This document shows, piece after piece, positions 8,037 to 18,794 of a DNA stretch of 64,000 nt (position 1 is its first letter; each line of letters starts with the position of its first letter). The notes under the pieces are model-generated. The model saw only the letters and a list, made by a program, of their open reading frames with translations, ran no database searches and was not told the origin of the DNA. Position numbers and translations under genes: made by a program. Origin of the DNA: Cyanophora paradoxa (Eukaryota > Glaucocystophyceae > Cyanophorales > Cyanophoraceae); NCBI GenBank assembly GCA_004431415.1, contig QPMI01000623.1, positions 1 through 64,000 of the forward strand. The letters run 5' to 3'.

Positions 8037-10889
8037 ATGACGATGCCGCGCGCACGGGTGTTCGGCGCGCTGGCGATTCTCCTGGCGCTCCTCGCGCCCG
8101 CTGCGTGCGCCCCAGCGCAGGACGACGACGCGCCGGCTCCGCCTCCGCGAACGCCGACGCCGTCGCCGACGCCGCTGCCCTGCGAGGCGAACAGGGTGAG
8201 CGACATCGATGACGCTTGGCCCTGCGAGGAGAGCTCGAGACGACTCGCGCGCGTGCCTGACCGGATAGCGCGCTCTCAGAATTGCCTCGGCTGCCTCGCT
8301 TCGCCTCGTGGGTGCTCGTGGTGCCCCTGGGTCCGTCGTCCTCCGCTCGGGCTGCGCTGCCGGCGCATGCGCATTCCGAGGGCTCTCCCCGGCAGGACTC
8401 GTCGTGCGTGAGCCCGGCGTCTGCGCCGCGAAAGTACTGCATGGCGTCGCTGCGGGTGGCGGGCGACACGTGCGACGGCGCCGTCGTCGTGCAGCGGCCG
8501 GACCCGCGGCCCGTCGCCTCCCCGCGGGAGCCCCTGTGGGCCCTCGAACAGACCTACGACGTCGTCTGGGCCACCACCCGCATCCCCCTGAACACCGCGC
8601 GCCCCGCGCCCGCCCCGCAGCTTCCCCACGGCCAGCGCCGACGGCCGTGCTGACGCGGAGTCGGGGCGGCGGATGCGCAGGAGATGACCGTGAGCCTCCA
8701 GAAGGGCGGCATCACCGTCTCCTCCTTCTCGACGACGAACTCGGGCCGTGCCAAGCGCGCCGCACGCCCCGCGCACGCGCGCTCCGGCACCGCTGAGGCC
8801 CAGGCCCGGGGCGCCGCAGGCTGACGGTGCCGGAGCGGGCGCCGCCGGGCCCGTCGTACCGGGTGCGGGTGGCGCGGGCGGACGACCCTCGCGTGGACGG
8901 CTGGAGCTGGGAGTTCAGCTTGCTCGGCGCGTCCCCGCGCCCCGCGCCCCGCGCGCCGCGCCGCGCGCCGCGCCGAGGGCCCTGGCGAGGCGGGGCGGGG
9001 CGGGGCGCAGCGGAGGCGCAGGCGATCCGCGTGGAGGAGCCGGCGGGGGGCGCGCTGCTGGAGATCGGGAAGGAGGCGCGCGTCTTCTGGCGCTCCACCG
9101 CCATCAGCGCCGACACCACCATCCTCCTCGAGCTCTGCCGCGCCGGCGGCCCGCCCCCCCCCCCGCCCCGCCCCCCCTGCCGGCTCGGGCCGACGGCGGC
9201 GGTGCGCAGAGGCGCGAGCGCTGCAGGCGCTGGGGCGGGTGCGGCTGGGGACGAACAACCTGACCTTCGCGGTGCCGGCGCTGCCCACCAGCGGCGACTA
9301 CTTCGTGCGCGCCTCGGGCACCGACTCGGACGGCCGCGCCCACTCCGCCGACGGCGACCTCTTTCAAGTCACCGGCGCGCCCCCGGCCGCGGGCCCCGCC
9401 CGCCCCGGCGCAGGGGGCGAGCTGGGAGGCCGGCGCGCTGACTCGAGGCGGGGGTGGCAGACAAGAACGTGAGCGTGGGGAGCCCGCGGGGCTCGACCCT
9501 CTGGGGCCTCGGCCAGACCGTCTCCCTCAAGTGGGCCACCACCGTGCGCCCGCCCCTTCCCGGCCCCCCGCCCCCGCCCCCGCCTCCGCTCACGGCCTCG
9601 GGGCGGGGCAGAACATGGGCCCCGCGGAGGCCTTCGTCGTCGGCCTCTGGTGCCCCCCCGCGCGCCCCGCCCCGCCCCCGCCCCTCACTCCCCGCAGGCA
9701 GGACAACTTCATGAAGGACCCCGGGACCAACGGCACGGTGCGCCGGCACGCGCGCGGCTCGGTGGCGCCACGCCCGGTGCGAGCTCGGGCGGGGGCGGCG
9801 CAGCTGCGGCTGGAGCCGACGTTCGTGACGTGGATCGCCCCGCGGGAGGCGCCCCTCCCGAACCGTGGGCAGGCGCGCTGGCGGGTGCCGGGGGAGCTCC
9901 CCCCCGGCATCAACTACTTCGTGGCCCTCGCGGCGGCCGCCGAGCCGCGCCTCGCCGCCCGCTCCCCGACCTTCGTGCCCCTCCCCGCTCCTCTCCGCCC
10001 GCTCCCCAGGGGTCGAGGGCTTGCGTGCCGCAGGCCATCATCGCCGAGCCGCAGGCGGTGACCCTCGTGCGCCCGGCGCGCGGGGCCGCCGCCGTGCAGG
10101 GCAAGCCCCTCGAGATCGTCTGGAAGTTCACCTCCATCCCCTCCGGCCCGCCCCTGCCCCGCCGCGCCGCTAGCGGGGAGTGCGGGGGAGGGCGACTGAG
10201 GGTGCGGGGCAGACGCGCGGGTGGACCTGGCGCTGTACAACGCGACGGAGGCCCCGCTTGCCTTCCCCGACGAGCCCGCCCTCGCCCCGGCCCCCGGGGC
10301 CGCCCTCTTCCCCGCCCAGGGCCTCCTCTACCTCCCCGGTGCCCACGCCCTCTGGCGCCTTGGCCCCCGCGCCCCCGCTGCGGCGGCCGACGCGGGCTCT
10401 GCGGGCGGCAGGGAGCAACGTGACGGGGGGGCCCTCGAACCTCACCCTCGGCGAGTGGTCCCTCTGGTGGCCCGGTGCCCTCGCCCCTTACCTCCTTCCC
10501 CCCCGCCCCCGCCCCCGCCGCCGACCGCGGAGGCCAGTGCCGCGGGAGCTGCCGGCGGGGGGCACGTACTTCCTCGTGGCGCGCGTGGCGGAGCCGGACA
10601 CGGACCGCGTGCACTTCGGCGTCTCCGCCGCCTTCACGGCCGTCGAGCCGCCCTCCATCCACTCCTCCCTCCTCGTCGTCGGCGCGCGCCCCCCCTCCGC
10701 CCCCCTCCCCGGGGAATCGGCCCCCGCCTCGCTGACGGATCCCCCGCAGGCATCATCGTCGCCGTCGCCGGCGCCTTCGGCGTCGCCCTCGGCGTCGGCC
10801 TCGCCGTCCGCGCCTTCCGCCGCCGCGGCGCCAAGGCCGAGGCCGACCCCAAGCGCCGCCCCGCCGCCGCGCCCGGCCTCGCCCTCTAG
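8037..10889 (+). CDS. Type I membrane protein with Kre9/KNH-like beta-sandwich repeats
   Basis: ATG 8037 begins MTMPRARVFGALAILLALLA, a clear signal peptide. About three similar extracellular modules follow. Module 1 runs PREPLWALEQTYDVVWATT, MTVSLQKGGITVSSFSTTN, then TVPERAPPGPSYRVRVARAD. Module 2 runs EPAGGALLEIGKEARVFWRS, then VPALPTSGDYFVRASGTDSD. Module 3 runs SPRGSTLWGLGQTVSLKWAT, then VPGELPPGINYFVALAA. A weaker fourth runs IIAEPQAVTLVRPARGAAAV, GKPLEIVWKFTSI, then RELPAGGTYFLVARVAEPD. The pattern of a segment start, 'GqtvslkW', then 'VP.lp.G..Y.vr' is that of Kre9/KNH-type or Ser-Thr-rich GPI-anchored modules. A membrane helix (IIVAVAGAFGVALGVGL) and basic tail (RAFRRRGAK) end the protein at TAG 10887-10889. 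A role in the cell surface or secretory path is inferred. The exact module count needs a profile search. Confidence 0.62.
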
Positions 10890-11180
10890 CCCAGGAGCGC
10901 GTGCAGTGCAGGGCACGCGTGCAGCGGCCGCTGCTTTAACTTATTGTGTTATGTCGCATCCAGTGCAGCGCAGACTCTAGATTTAGGGGCGCGAAGCGCC
11001 GCGAGCCCGTACAACTTTGTCGATTCGAAGCCGAGAGCAGGTTGATTGCACGAGAGCTCGCTGCCTGCATCGCACGAGGGGAGGCGGGGGGCGGGTGACG
11101 AGGGCGGGGGGAGGGACTGGGCGCAAGGAAGAGGGCCTAGGGGTCCGTAGGGGACGGTGGGCGGGGGCGGGGCGGGGGCG

Positions 11181-12288
11181 TCAGGGGGATGCGTGCGCGG
11201 CGGCCGGGTGCTCGTCCTCCTGCACCGCCTGCGAGGCCCAGTGAGGGCCGGGGCGGAGCGGGGCGGGGCGGGGCGGGGCGGGGCGGGGCGGGGCGGGGCG
11301 GGGCGGGGCGGGCCTTGACGCCGAGGACCTCGGGGATATAGTGCATGAGCATGTTCTCGATGCCGCTCTTCAGCGTGACGGAGGAGGAGGGGCAGCCCTG
11401 GCACGAGCCCTGCGGCCGCCGCCCCCTCGCATCTCGATGGGGAGGAGCGCGGCGCCGGGGCGCACCTGCATCTTGACGTAGACGATGCCGTCCTTGAAGT
11501 CGTGGTACACGATGTCGCCCCCGTCGTCCTGCACCGCCGGCCGGATCCTGCACCCCGTCTCCACACCCCGCCCCGCCAGGGCCCGCGGGGCGCGCGCGCA
11601 CCGCGTCTCGAGGAGCTCCTTGATCATGGCGACGGTCTCGCTGTCCTCGGGGTTCACCGTCGTGTCCGAGGAGCCGGCCTCGGCCACCACCGGCTGCCCC
11701 GACGCGAAGAACTCCGTGATCGCCCCGAAGATCTCCACCTTCAGGTACTCCCACTTCCTGCCCCGCCGCCTCAGCCCCGCCGCCGCCGCACGCGAGCGCG
11801 CGGGGGCAGAGCGCCCCGGGCCCCGCTCACTCGCTGTCGTCCTTCGTGACGGTGATGAAGTCCGGCCCGACGTAGACGCTCTTCACGCCCTCGCACTGGA
11901 AGAGCTTCTTTGCCAGCGGGGAGGACAGCGCGGAGCGGGCGCTGGGGAAGTCCAGGCTCTGCCCCGACTCCAGCACGTCTCTTCCAGGCAGGAACTTCAG
12001 GCTGTTCGGGTTTGGCGTCGTCTGCGTCTGGATGAACATCGAACGCCTTGCGCCTGTCGGCCGCCGACCCCCCGCGTCAGCCGGAGGACCGGACGCCCGC
12101 CACGTGCTTCGCGCGGGGGCGTACGAACCCATGGCGTGCAACGGTGGCGCGCGTACGCGCTGCATGTGGATCGGCGTGGGCACGATGTTCGCGGCGAACG
12201 CCGGCGGCCTCACTGCCCCATGAAACGCACGCCACACGACGGCCGACGACGAGGGCGCTCGCCGAAAGAGCATGCAGGCCGCCCGCAT
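11181..12288 (-). CDS. NFU1: NFU1-type iron-sulphur cluster scaffold, mitochondrial
   Basis: ATG at 12288 opens [20 protein letters not shown], an Arg/Ser/Ala-rich presequence typical of mitochondrial import. The Nfu N-terminal domain starts [20 protein letters not shown] and continues [20 protein letters not shown]. The NifU C-terminal domain follows: [14 protein letters not shown], then [18 protein letters not shown], then [20 protein letters not shown]. The CxxC in SCQGCP is the cluster-binding motif and is intact. The protein ends [15 protein letters not shown] before TGA at 11181-11183. The last intron (11229-11313) is almost wholly a GCCCC pentamer repeat on the sense strand. NFU1 delivers 4Fe-4S clusters to enzymes such as lipoyl synthase. 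An upstream in-frame GTG at 12327 is not needed as a start. Confidence 0.88.
11253..11311 (-). repeat. (GCCCC)n microsatellite inside an NFU1 intron
   Basis: About eleven tandem GGGGC units on the plus strand (GCCCC on the sense strand) fill most of an 85-nt intron between VLGVK and AVQEDEH. Shorter runs of the same pentamer lie in introns near 53330-53380 and 62890-62930. Confidence 0.9.
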
Positions 12289-12518
12289 TGTCGCTTGCTG
12301 TACCCTGTTGTAATTTGCACCCTCCACGACGCACTTTGCGCATACCCCTGCCTTGCGAGAGCCATCGGATTACGTACTTCGTCAAGCGGCAGATCAGCTG
12401 CACATCGTCTCCGAGCGATTTCATAGACCCTGATTTTGGTGCGTCACCTCCAGCTCGCGCTACGGAACTCGTGTGCGGCGATTTTCAGCATTGCGCGCTC
12501 ACCGCCATCCAGGTATCG

Positions 12519-13044
12519 ATGGCGACAAAGGATGCCAAGGCCGTGCTTCGTTCCCGGTGGCGCCAGTGTTTCAGCTGAGGCGGGCGGATGAGCTGGCGGC
12601 CCCCTCTGGAGGCCACGCGTCTTCGCTACCGGTGCCACTGCCTGCAGGTATCGACTGCCTGGCCGGACAATGACATGGAACCACTGCCCTGCGCAGGCTG
12701 GAGAACGACTTGGAAAACGTTGAAGTGGATGTGCGCGCTCGCTTCCGCCCTCTCCTCTCTCCCCCCCTCCCGGCCTCCGGCCCCGTCCCTTCCGCCCGGC
12801 CCGGAAGGAGCATGGAGCTCCTCGAGCGCCCGTACCCCCGCCCTTCCCTCCTCCCGGCCTCCTCGATCGCCGCCTCCTCCCGGCCCGGCGCCTCCGCCCC
12901 CCCCCCCCCCCCCCCCCCTTTTTCCGCAGCGATCATGCTGAAGCGCAGGCAGTTCGTTAGGGACGACTCGCTGGGCGACCACCTCGACCTGAGCTTCGTT
13001 GGCGTGCCCGACGACAAGTTCCGGTACATGATCTGGGGTACATG
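12519..13044 (+). CDS. Doubtful small gene or gene remnant
   Basis: Pieces of plausible coding sequence lie on the plus strand but do not join cleanly. ATG 12519 opens MATKDAKAVLRSRWRQ. An exon near 12710 reads RLENDLENVEVD before a GTGCGC donor. After a C-rich intron ending near 12929 comes IMLKRRQFVRDDSL, then GDHLDLSFVGVPDDKFRYMI, with stop at 13044. Just after the stop, TACATGATC is repeated out of frame (13026 and 13039), followed by further open sequence (KFRRLRSIRYTAP). This hints at a small tandem duplication that broke the frame, or at mis-chosen exons. No family is recognised. It could be a pseudogene or a short charged coiled-coil protein. Confidence 0.25.
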
Positions 13045-13484
13045 ATCAAGTTCCGACGACTCAGGTCGATCAGGTACACGGCGCCGATGTCGGCCCTCGC
13101 CTCGTCCGAGGACATCGTCGCCGTCGTGGAAAGAGTCGTGCAGGCAGGCATAGGAAGACGCGCGCCGGAGCCCCGCTGGGGCTACTAGCCCCCGTCCACG
13201 ACGACAACGAGGCCGACCTCGCGCACCCGCGGCGAGCCCTGCAGCCCCGCCCCCGCCCCTCCAAATGAGCGACCCGCGCGCAAAGCGACTCAACACCGCC
13301 AGCGCGGGCCCGATTCGAGCCGCCCCCCTGCGGCGGAGGAGCGCGGCGCTGGGCAGCAGCGCGGCACGCCCCGTGGAGCCCGAGATCGCCTCTTCAAAGC
13401 ATGAAAAATGAATTCGGAGGCAATGAAGGCGTGTGTTGTACAGGGTGGTGTGGGGGCGAGGGGCGGGGCGGGGAGGGCGGTGGC
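13045..13484. other. Region between doubtful gene and PBP1A 3' end
   Basis: About 440 bp. A short plus-strand frame at 13265-13408 (MSDPRAKRLNTAS) is open but unsupported. The end of the minus-strand PBP1A gene follows. No RNA gene or repeat was seen. Confidence 0.4.
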
Positions 13485-16400
13485 CTACACGATGATCGTG
13501 ACGAGGAAGGCGGCATCGGAGCGGTCGCGCGCCGCCGCCGCCGCCGCGGGAGGCGGGGCGGGGCGGCCGCCGGGCGGGGCGCGGGGGCGGCGGGGGCTGC
13601 GGAGGTGGAGGGGCGGGGCGCGGGCGGCGCCCTCCTCGCCGGGGGCGTAGGCGCCGTCGCCCGAGTCGCCGCCGCGGAGGGAGAGGTACTGGGAGGGGAT
13701 GGGGGGGAACTGGATGACGGGGTACCCCCGCAGCGCCTCGGTCATGAAGTCGCGCCAGATCGGCGCCACGTGCCTGGCCCCGGCCGCGTCAGTGCCGCCG
13801 GGGCGGGGCGGGGCGGGGCGGGCGGGCGGACCCGCCGCCGGTGACGCGGCCGCCGAGGGTGCGGTTGTCGTCGTTGCCGACCCAGATCGCGCAGGAGAGC
13901 TGGGGCGTGTACCCCACGAACCTGGCGGGGCGTGGGTGGGTGGGGGGTGGGGGGGGGGGACGGGGCGCGGGGGCGCGGCCGCACCAGACGTCGCGCTCGG
14001 ACGAGGTGGTTCCCGTCTTGCCGGCGGCCGGCCGGTCGGGCAGCTTCGCGCCGCGCCCTGCGAGCGCGCTCGGCGGGGCTCGGGGCGGGGTGGGGCGGGG
14101 CGGGGCGGGGCGTGCCGGTGCCGGCGTCGACGACGGACTGGAGGAGGTTCGTGAGCGCCGCGCACGCGTCCGGGTCCAGCACCAGCCTGCCCCCGCCCCG
14201 CATCACGCCCGCCCCGTCGCGAGGGGCAGGGCGCCGCGGGGCGCGGGGCGGCGGACCGCTGCTGCGGGGTGGAGTCCCAGAGCACGTGCCCGTGCCTGTC
14301 CTTGACCTGCACGGGGCGTCGGAGAGAGGGGGCGAGGGGGCCGCCTGGGGGGGCGCGCCTGGAAGATGAAGGTCGGCTCGGCGTGCCAGCCCCCGCTCGC
14401 GAACGTCGAGTACGAGTTCGCCACCTGCCGCCCCCGCCCCTCGCACCCCCGCCGGCGCGCGAGGGCGCGGCACACCCCGCCCGCCCACCTCGAGGGGGGA
14501 CATGTCCACCGTGCCGAGGACCATCGAGGGGGCGGGGTACGCCGGCTGCGACATCCCGAGCTGCCGGCAGATCTGCAGGGCGGTCGGCGGGGGTAGAGAC
14601 GAGGGGGCGGGGCGGGGCGGGGGTACGGACGTCGACGATGTTGTCGACGCCGAACTCCTGGCCGAGGCGGACGACGGGGACGTTGCGGGAGGCCTGCAGC
14701 GCGCGCCGCACGCTGATCGGCCCGTAGAAGCCGCCGTCGTAGTTCCGCGGAGAGTACGCCACGCCCCACTTCGTGTACGTCTGCCCCGGCCCCCGCCGCG
14801 TCTTGAGCCGGGGCGGAGGGCGGGCGGGCGGGCGGGGCGGGCGGACGACGGGAGAGTCGAGGACGGTGGACTCGGGGCCGTACTTGCCGGAGGCGAGAGC
14901 CGCGTAGTACACGTACGGCTTGAACGTCGACCCCGGCTGTCGGTAGGAGTTGAGCGCCCGGTTGAACTGCGCGGGGGTCAGCCGGCGGGGCGGGGCGGGG
15001 AGGTGCGGGGCGCGGGGCGGGCCTGGGAGCGGTAGAAGTCGATGCCGCCGACCATCGCCTTGATGAAGTGCGTCTGCGGGTCCACCGCCACCAGCGCCAT
15101 CTGGCGGCGCCCCCGGGGTCAGCCCCGGCCCGCCCCCGCCGCCCGGCCGCCCCCCGCAGCCCGCCGGCACCTGTTGCGCCTTGACGCCGCCGCGGCGGAG
15201 GTTGTCGTAGCCCTTCCTGACCGCGTTCTGGGCGGCGCGCTGCATCTTGAGGTCGATGGTCGTCTGGACGAAGAGGCCGCCCCGCGAGACGACCTGCCGC
15301 CCCGCCCCGCCCGCTCGCCCCGCCCCGCCGCCCCCCGAGCGCGAGCGCTGGCCGGCGGGGGCGGCGCACGTCCTTCCCGAACCGCTCGTTCAGCGCATTC
15401 AGCACCGCGTCGGTCACGTACGGCGCTGCCCGCCGCCCCGTCACCGGGCGCCGGCCGGGGCGGGGGCGCCGGCGGGGGCCCCGCACCGTGGCTCATCTGG
15501 CTGTTGAGCTTGTCGATGCTGAGCTTCTCGGCGCGGGCGGCGTCGGCCTCCTGCGGGGACAGGCGGGTGAGAGGCGGGGCGGGGCGGGACGGGGCGGGGC
15601 GGGGGCCGGGGGCGCCTGGGGGGTGATCCAGTTGAGCTCGACGAGGGCGCGGAGGACGGTCTCCTGGCGCTGCTTGGCGAACTCCATGCTGACGAAGGGG
15701 GAGTAGGCCTCGGGGGCCTGGATGAGCCCCGCCATCATCGCCGCCTCCCCCAGCGTCAGCTCCGCCGCACTCTTCCCGAAGTAGTTCCGCGCCGCCGTCT
15801 CCGCCCCGCACTGGTTGTGGCCCCAGTAGATCTGCCCCCGCCCCTCAGCCCCCCGCCCCGCCCCCGCGCGGCGGCCCGGGGCGGGGCGGCGGGGGCGGCG
15901 CACCTGGTTTAGGTAGAGCTCGAGGATCTTGTCCTTGTCGATCTTGCGCTCCAGCCGCAGCGCCAGGATCGCCTCGATCAGCTTTCGCGTGATCGTCCTC
16001 CGCGGGCTGCCCCCGCCCCGTCACGCCCAACCGCGCTGCGCCGCGGGGCGGGGCGGGGCGGGGTCGGGGGCGGGCCTGAGGTAGAGGTTCTTGATGAGCT
16101 GCATGGTGAGGGTGGAGCCGCCCTGGGAGACCTTGCCGCCGCGCGTGTTCGTGACGAGGGCGCGCAGGATGCCCTTCGGGTTGACGCCCGGGTGGGAGTA
16201 GAAGGCGCGGTCCTCGATGGCGAGCACCGAGAGCTTCAGGTTCGGCGAGATGCGCTCGAGGGGCACCACGATCCGGTTCCCCTCCCCGTTGATGTTCGTG
16301 ATGAGCTCCCCGTTCGCGTCGTAGATGTAGATCGACTCGCGCGGCACGTACGCGTTGAGGCTCTCGAAGTCGGGCAGCGTCCTCGCGCACGCCGCCACGA

Positions 16401-16992
16401 AGACGCTCGCCAGGAAGCCCGTCACCAGCACCGAGACGCCCAGGAAGGTAGCCCGGATGATGTTCGCCCAGCGCTCCCAGACCTCGTTGCGGTGCCGGAC
16501 GACGTAGTCGATCCCCTCGAACAGCGCGCGCCCCGCGCCCTGCACGACCTGCACCGCATGCCGAATCGACTGCCAGAACGCGAACAGCCTGAGGGCTTCG
16601 AACACGCCGCCTCCCGCCGCCCCGGGCGCCGATCTAGATTCGCTGACTTGACTGCCGTGCCTAGGTCGCCGAAGCAGCGCCCGCTGCGATCGGGTTCCAA
16701 AGAAGCCTCCGGATAGGGCGCCGGACTGCAAATCGTGGGAGCCGACCGCGAATCGCCTGTGCAGCTGCGCGGCGGTCGGCGGAGAACTGGGCGGGGCGGT
16801 GTGTGCCTGGCGGACCGGACGGGCGGAGTTGCCGAGCGACGTATGCGCTCTTTGTGATCTGGCAGTCGCCGACGAGACAGCCGCCGAGCAAGCATGGGAG
16901 CACGACGCGGCCGCGACGCTCCGGGCAGACGGAGCACCCCAGCTGCTCTCCTTGAGCGCCTGGACAGTCGGCGGCCCCGCAAACGCCGCCAT
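13485..16992 (-). CDS. Class A penicillin-binding protein (PBP1A): muroplast peptidoglycan synthase
   Basis: ATG at 16992 opens MAAFAGPPTVQALKESSWG. The N-terminus is long, Ser/Ala/Arg-rich and lacks acidic clusters, with Phe-4 as in glaucophyte plastid transit peptides. A membrane helix follows (FLGVSVLVTGFLASVFVAA). The glycosyltransferase-51 domain shows AIEDRAFYSHPGVNPKG, then QGGSTLTMQLIKNLYL, then RKIDKDKILELYLNQIYWG, including its catalytic Glu residues. The transpeptidase domain shows SYRQPGSTFKPYVYY (SxxK nucleophile), QASRNVPVVRLG (SxN) and KTGTTSSERDVW (KTG). All active-site residues are therefore present. About fourteen GC-rich introns interrupt it. For example, 16007-16075 has a GC donor and joins NLYLSPRRTITRK. 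The tail ends AAFLVTIIV at TAG 13485-13487. It polymerises and cross-links peptidoglycan, in a glaucophyte between the muroplast envelope membranes. The introns rule out bacterial contamination. Confidence 0.9.
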
Positions 16993-17233
16993 CCCACTTC
17001 TTAACTCCGGCCGCGCAGCTGTACCCCCAGCCTCCTACTGCGCGTATCCCCCCGTGCTCTCCTGGCTCTCCACGTGGTAAACTGGTCGTCGCCTCGCAGT
17101 ATCAGAGCGCCCCGCCCACAAAGTCAGACCAATCTCGCATCCGCGCGCGTGAACATCAGCCCTTCGTCGTCGTCGTCGTCGACAGCCGCGAGACCAGAGG
17201 CCTTGCAATTGGACGCTACATTCGGGTGGGGCG

Positions 17234-18692
17234 ATGCAGCGATTGTTCGGCACCAAGAAGCCAGCGGCCCCAGCCCCTGATCTTGGTGCCGTCACGGACA
17301 AGGTCTGTTGATGCCCTCGGCTCGGCGCACTGGCCAACTGCCTCCAACCTCGTCCAACCTTGGCCTCGCAGGTGGAGGGACGAGCAGACGCGCTGAATCA
17401 GAAGATCGCGGCGCTCGACAAGGAGCTCCTCGAATGCAAAACGAAGCTCGCGCAGACAAAACCCGGACCAGGCACGCCCGCCCCTGCACATAACTCACAT
17501 AACTCACGCTGTACTTCGAGTCGTCCAACTGCCCTCACGCTGGACTAACTATCTCCGCCGTGCAGCTCAAACAGGAATCAAGAGCAGGGCGATGCAACTG
17601 CTTCGAACCAAGAAGATGATGGAGGCGCAGCGCGACCAGCTTTCTAGCCAGGCCTTCAACATGGGCGCCGTCCGCTTCGCTCACGAGAATGGTAAGCTTG
17701 AAGTCCCCCTGCTCTCCCCTGCATCAGGGGCGTTCTCATTTAAGTTCCGGTTAACAGCAAAATTCGCGGTGGAGCAAGTGGCGGCTATGAAGCAGGGGGC
17801 GGCGGACCTGAAGGCCGGGATGAAGAATCTGAACCTCGGCAAGGTCGAAAATCTGCAGGACGAGCTCGAGGACTTGCTTCTGGACTCGGAAGAGGTACTT
17901 CGCGGACAGCCGGCCGAGCGCGGGCGGGCCGTTGACTGGGAGGGCCTGCAGGTGCAGGACGTGCTCTCGCGGCCCTACAACCTCCCCTCGAGCGTCGACG
18001 AGGCAGATCTCGAGGCCGGTGCGACCCCCCCGCCCCTGATTTTTACCGATGCCGGTTTCTTGCACAGCCCTTTAGACCAGTTCCCACACCGCCGCTCTCC
18101 GTCGGCAGCGTGGACGTTACCGAGGGCGAGAGTAGCCGACGCAAGGGTCGCCGGAGCCCGCGCGGCCGCGTTTTGCGGCCGTCGCGCGCGGGCTGCTGTA
18201 CCCGGGCGTCTCATTTTAGATACTTTTCTTTCAAATTCCGTACCGCGACTTTAATTTCCAAATACCCTTCACTATCTTTTATCCTCGTTCCGCTTGCACA
18301 GCCCTTTAGACCAGTTCCCACACCGCCGCTCTCCATCGGCAGCGTGGACGTTACCGAGGGCGAGAGTAGCCGACGCAAGGGTCGCCGGAGCCCGCGCGGC
18401 CGCGTTTTGCGGCCGTCGCGCGCGGGCTGCTGTACCCGAGCGTCTCATCCCAGAGCTTTTCTTTCGATCGCCTCAGCTAGGCCCTCACCGCCCTCGTCGC
18501 GCGCGTGACGGGTCGCGGGGCGCAGAACTCGCGGGGCTGGAGGAGGAGCTCCTCACCGCGGAGGCCCCGACGACCGCCGGCCTCCCCTCCTACCTCCGCC
18601 CCGCCCAGGCCTCCGCCCCGCCCGCCCCCGAGGAGGCCGCAGCCTACGCCCTCCCCGACGTCCCCAGCCGCCTCCCCTTGCCCTCCCGATAG
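17234..18692 (+). CDS. CHMP5: CHMP5/VPS60, ESCRT-III-associated protein
   Basis: Six exons: 17234-17302, 17372-17471, 17566-17691, 17758-17894, 17952-18018 and 18526-18692. The protein starts MQRLFGTKKPAAPAPDLGAV and continues VEGRADALNQKIAALDKELL, then TGIKSRAMQLLRTKKMMEAQ, then SQAFNMGAVRFAHENAKFAV, then ENLQDELEDLLLDSEEV, then LSRPYNLPSSVDEADLEAEL. The start, the RxEx(I/L)xxKI helix, the QRDQL...FNM core and the acidic AELAGLEEELL helix follow animal CHMP5 closely. This member of the Snf7 family binds LIP5/Vta1 and regulates Vps4 at multivesicular bodies. Donor types are mixed in one gene: GTCTGT, GCACGC, GTAAGC, GTACTT and GTGCGA. The last intron (507 nt) is unusually long and holds a tandem duplication. 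Confidence 0.92.
18059..18467 (+). repeat. 234-bp-period tandem duplication inside the last CHMP5 intron
   Basis: Sequence from 18059 (CTTGCACAGCCCTTTAGACC) to about 18233 recurs from 18293 to about 18467 at a fixed offset of 234 bp. Only a few substitutions are seen, such as CCGTCGG versus CCATCGG and CCCGGGCG versus CCCGAGCG. Each unit contains GCGCGGCCGCGTTTTGCGGCCG, a near-perfect hairpin. The duplication lies wholly between the donor at 18019 and the acceptor at 18525. Confidence 0.88.
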
Positions 18693-18794
18693 GCGGCCTC
18701 GCCCTCCTCCCTAACTTAGTAACCTGTTGTACCGCCACTGTACCTACTGTATTTTTGTACCTAAATACCACGATGCAGAGAGAAAGCGCGAGGG

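Noticed and set aside
13485-16992. Bacterial contamination because of the penicillin-binding protein
   Set aside because: The gene is split by many introns with the same GC-rich form as its neighbours and carries a plastid-type presequence.
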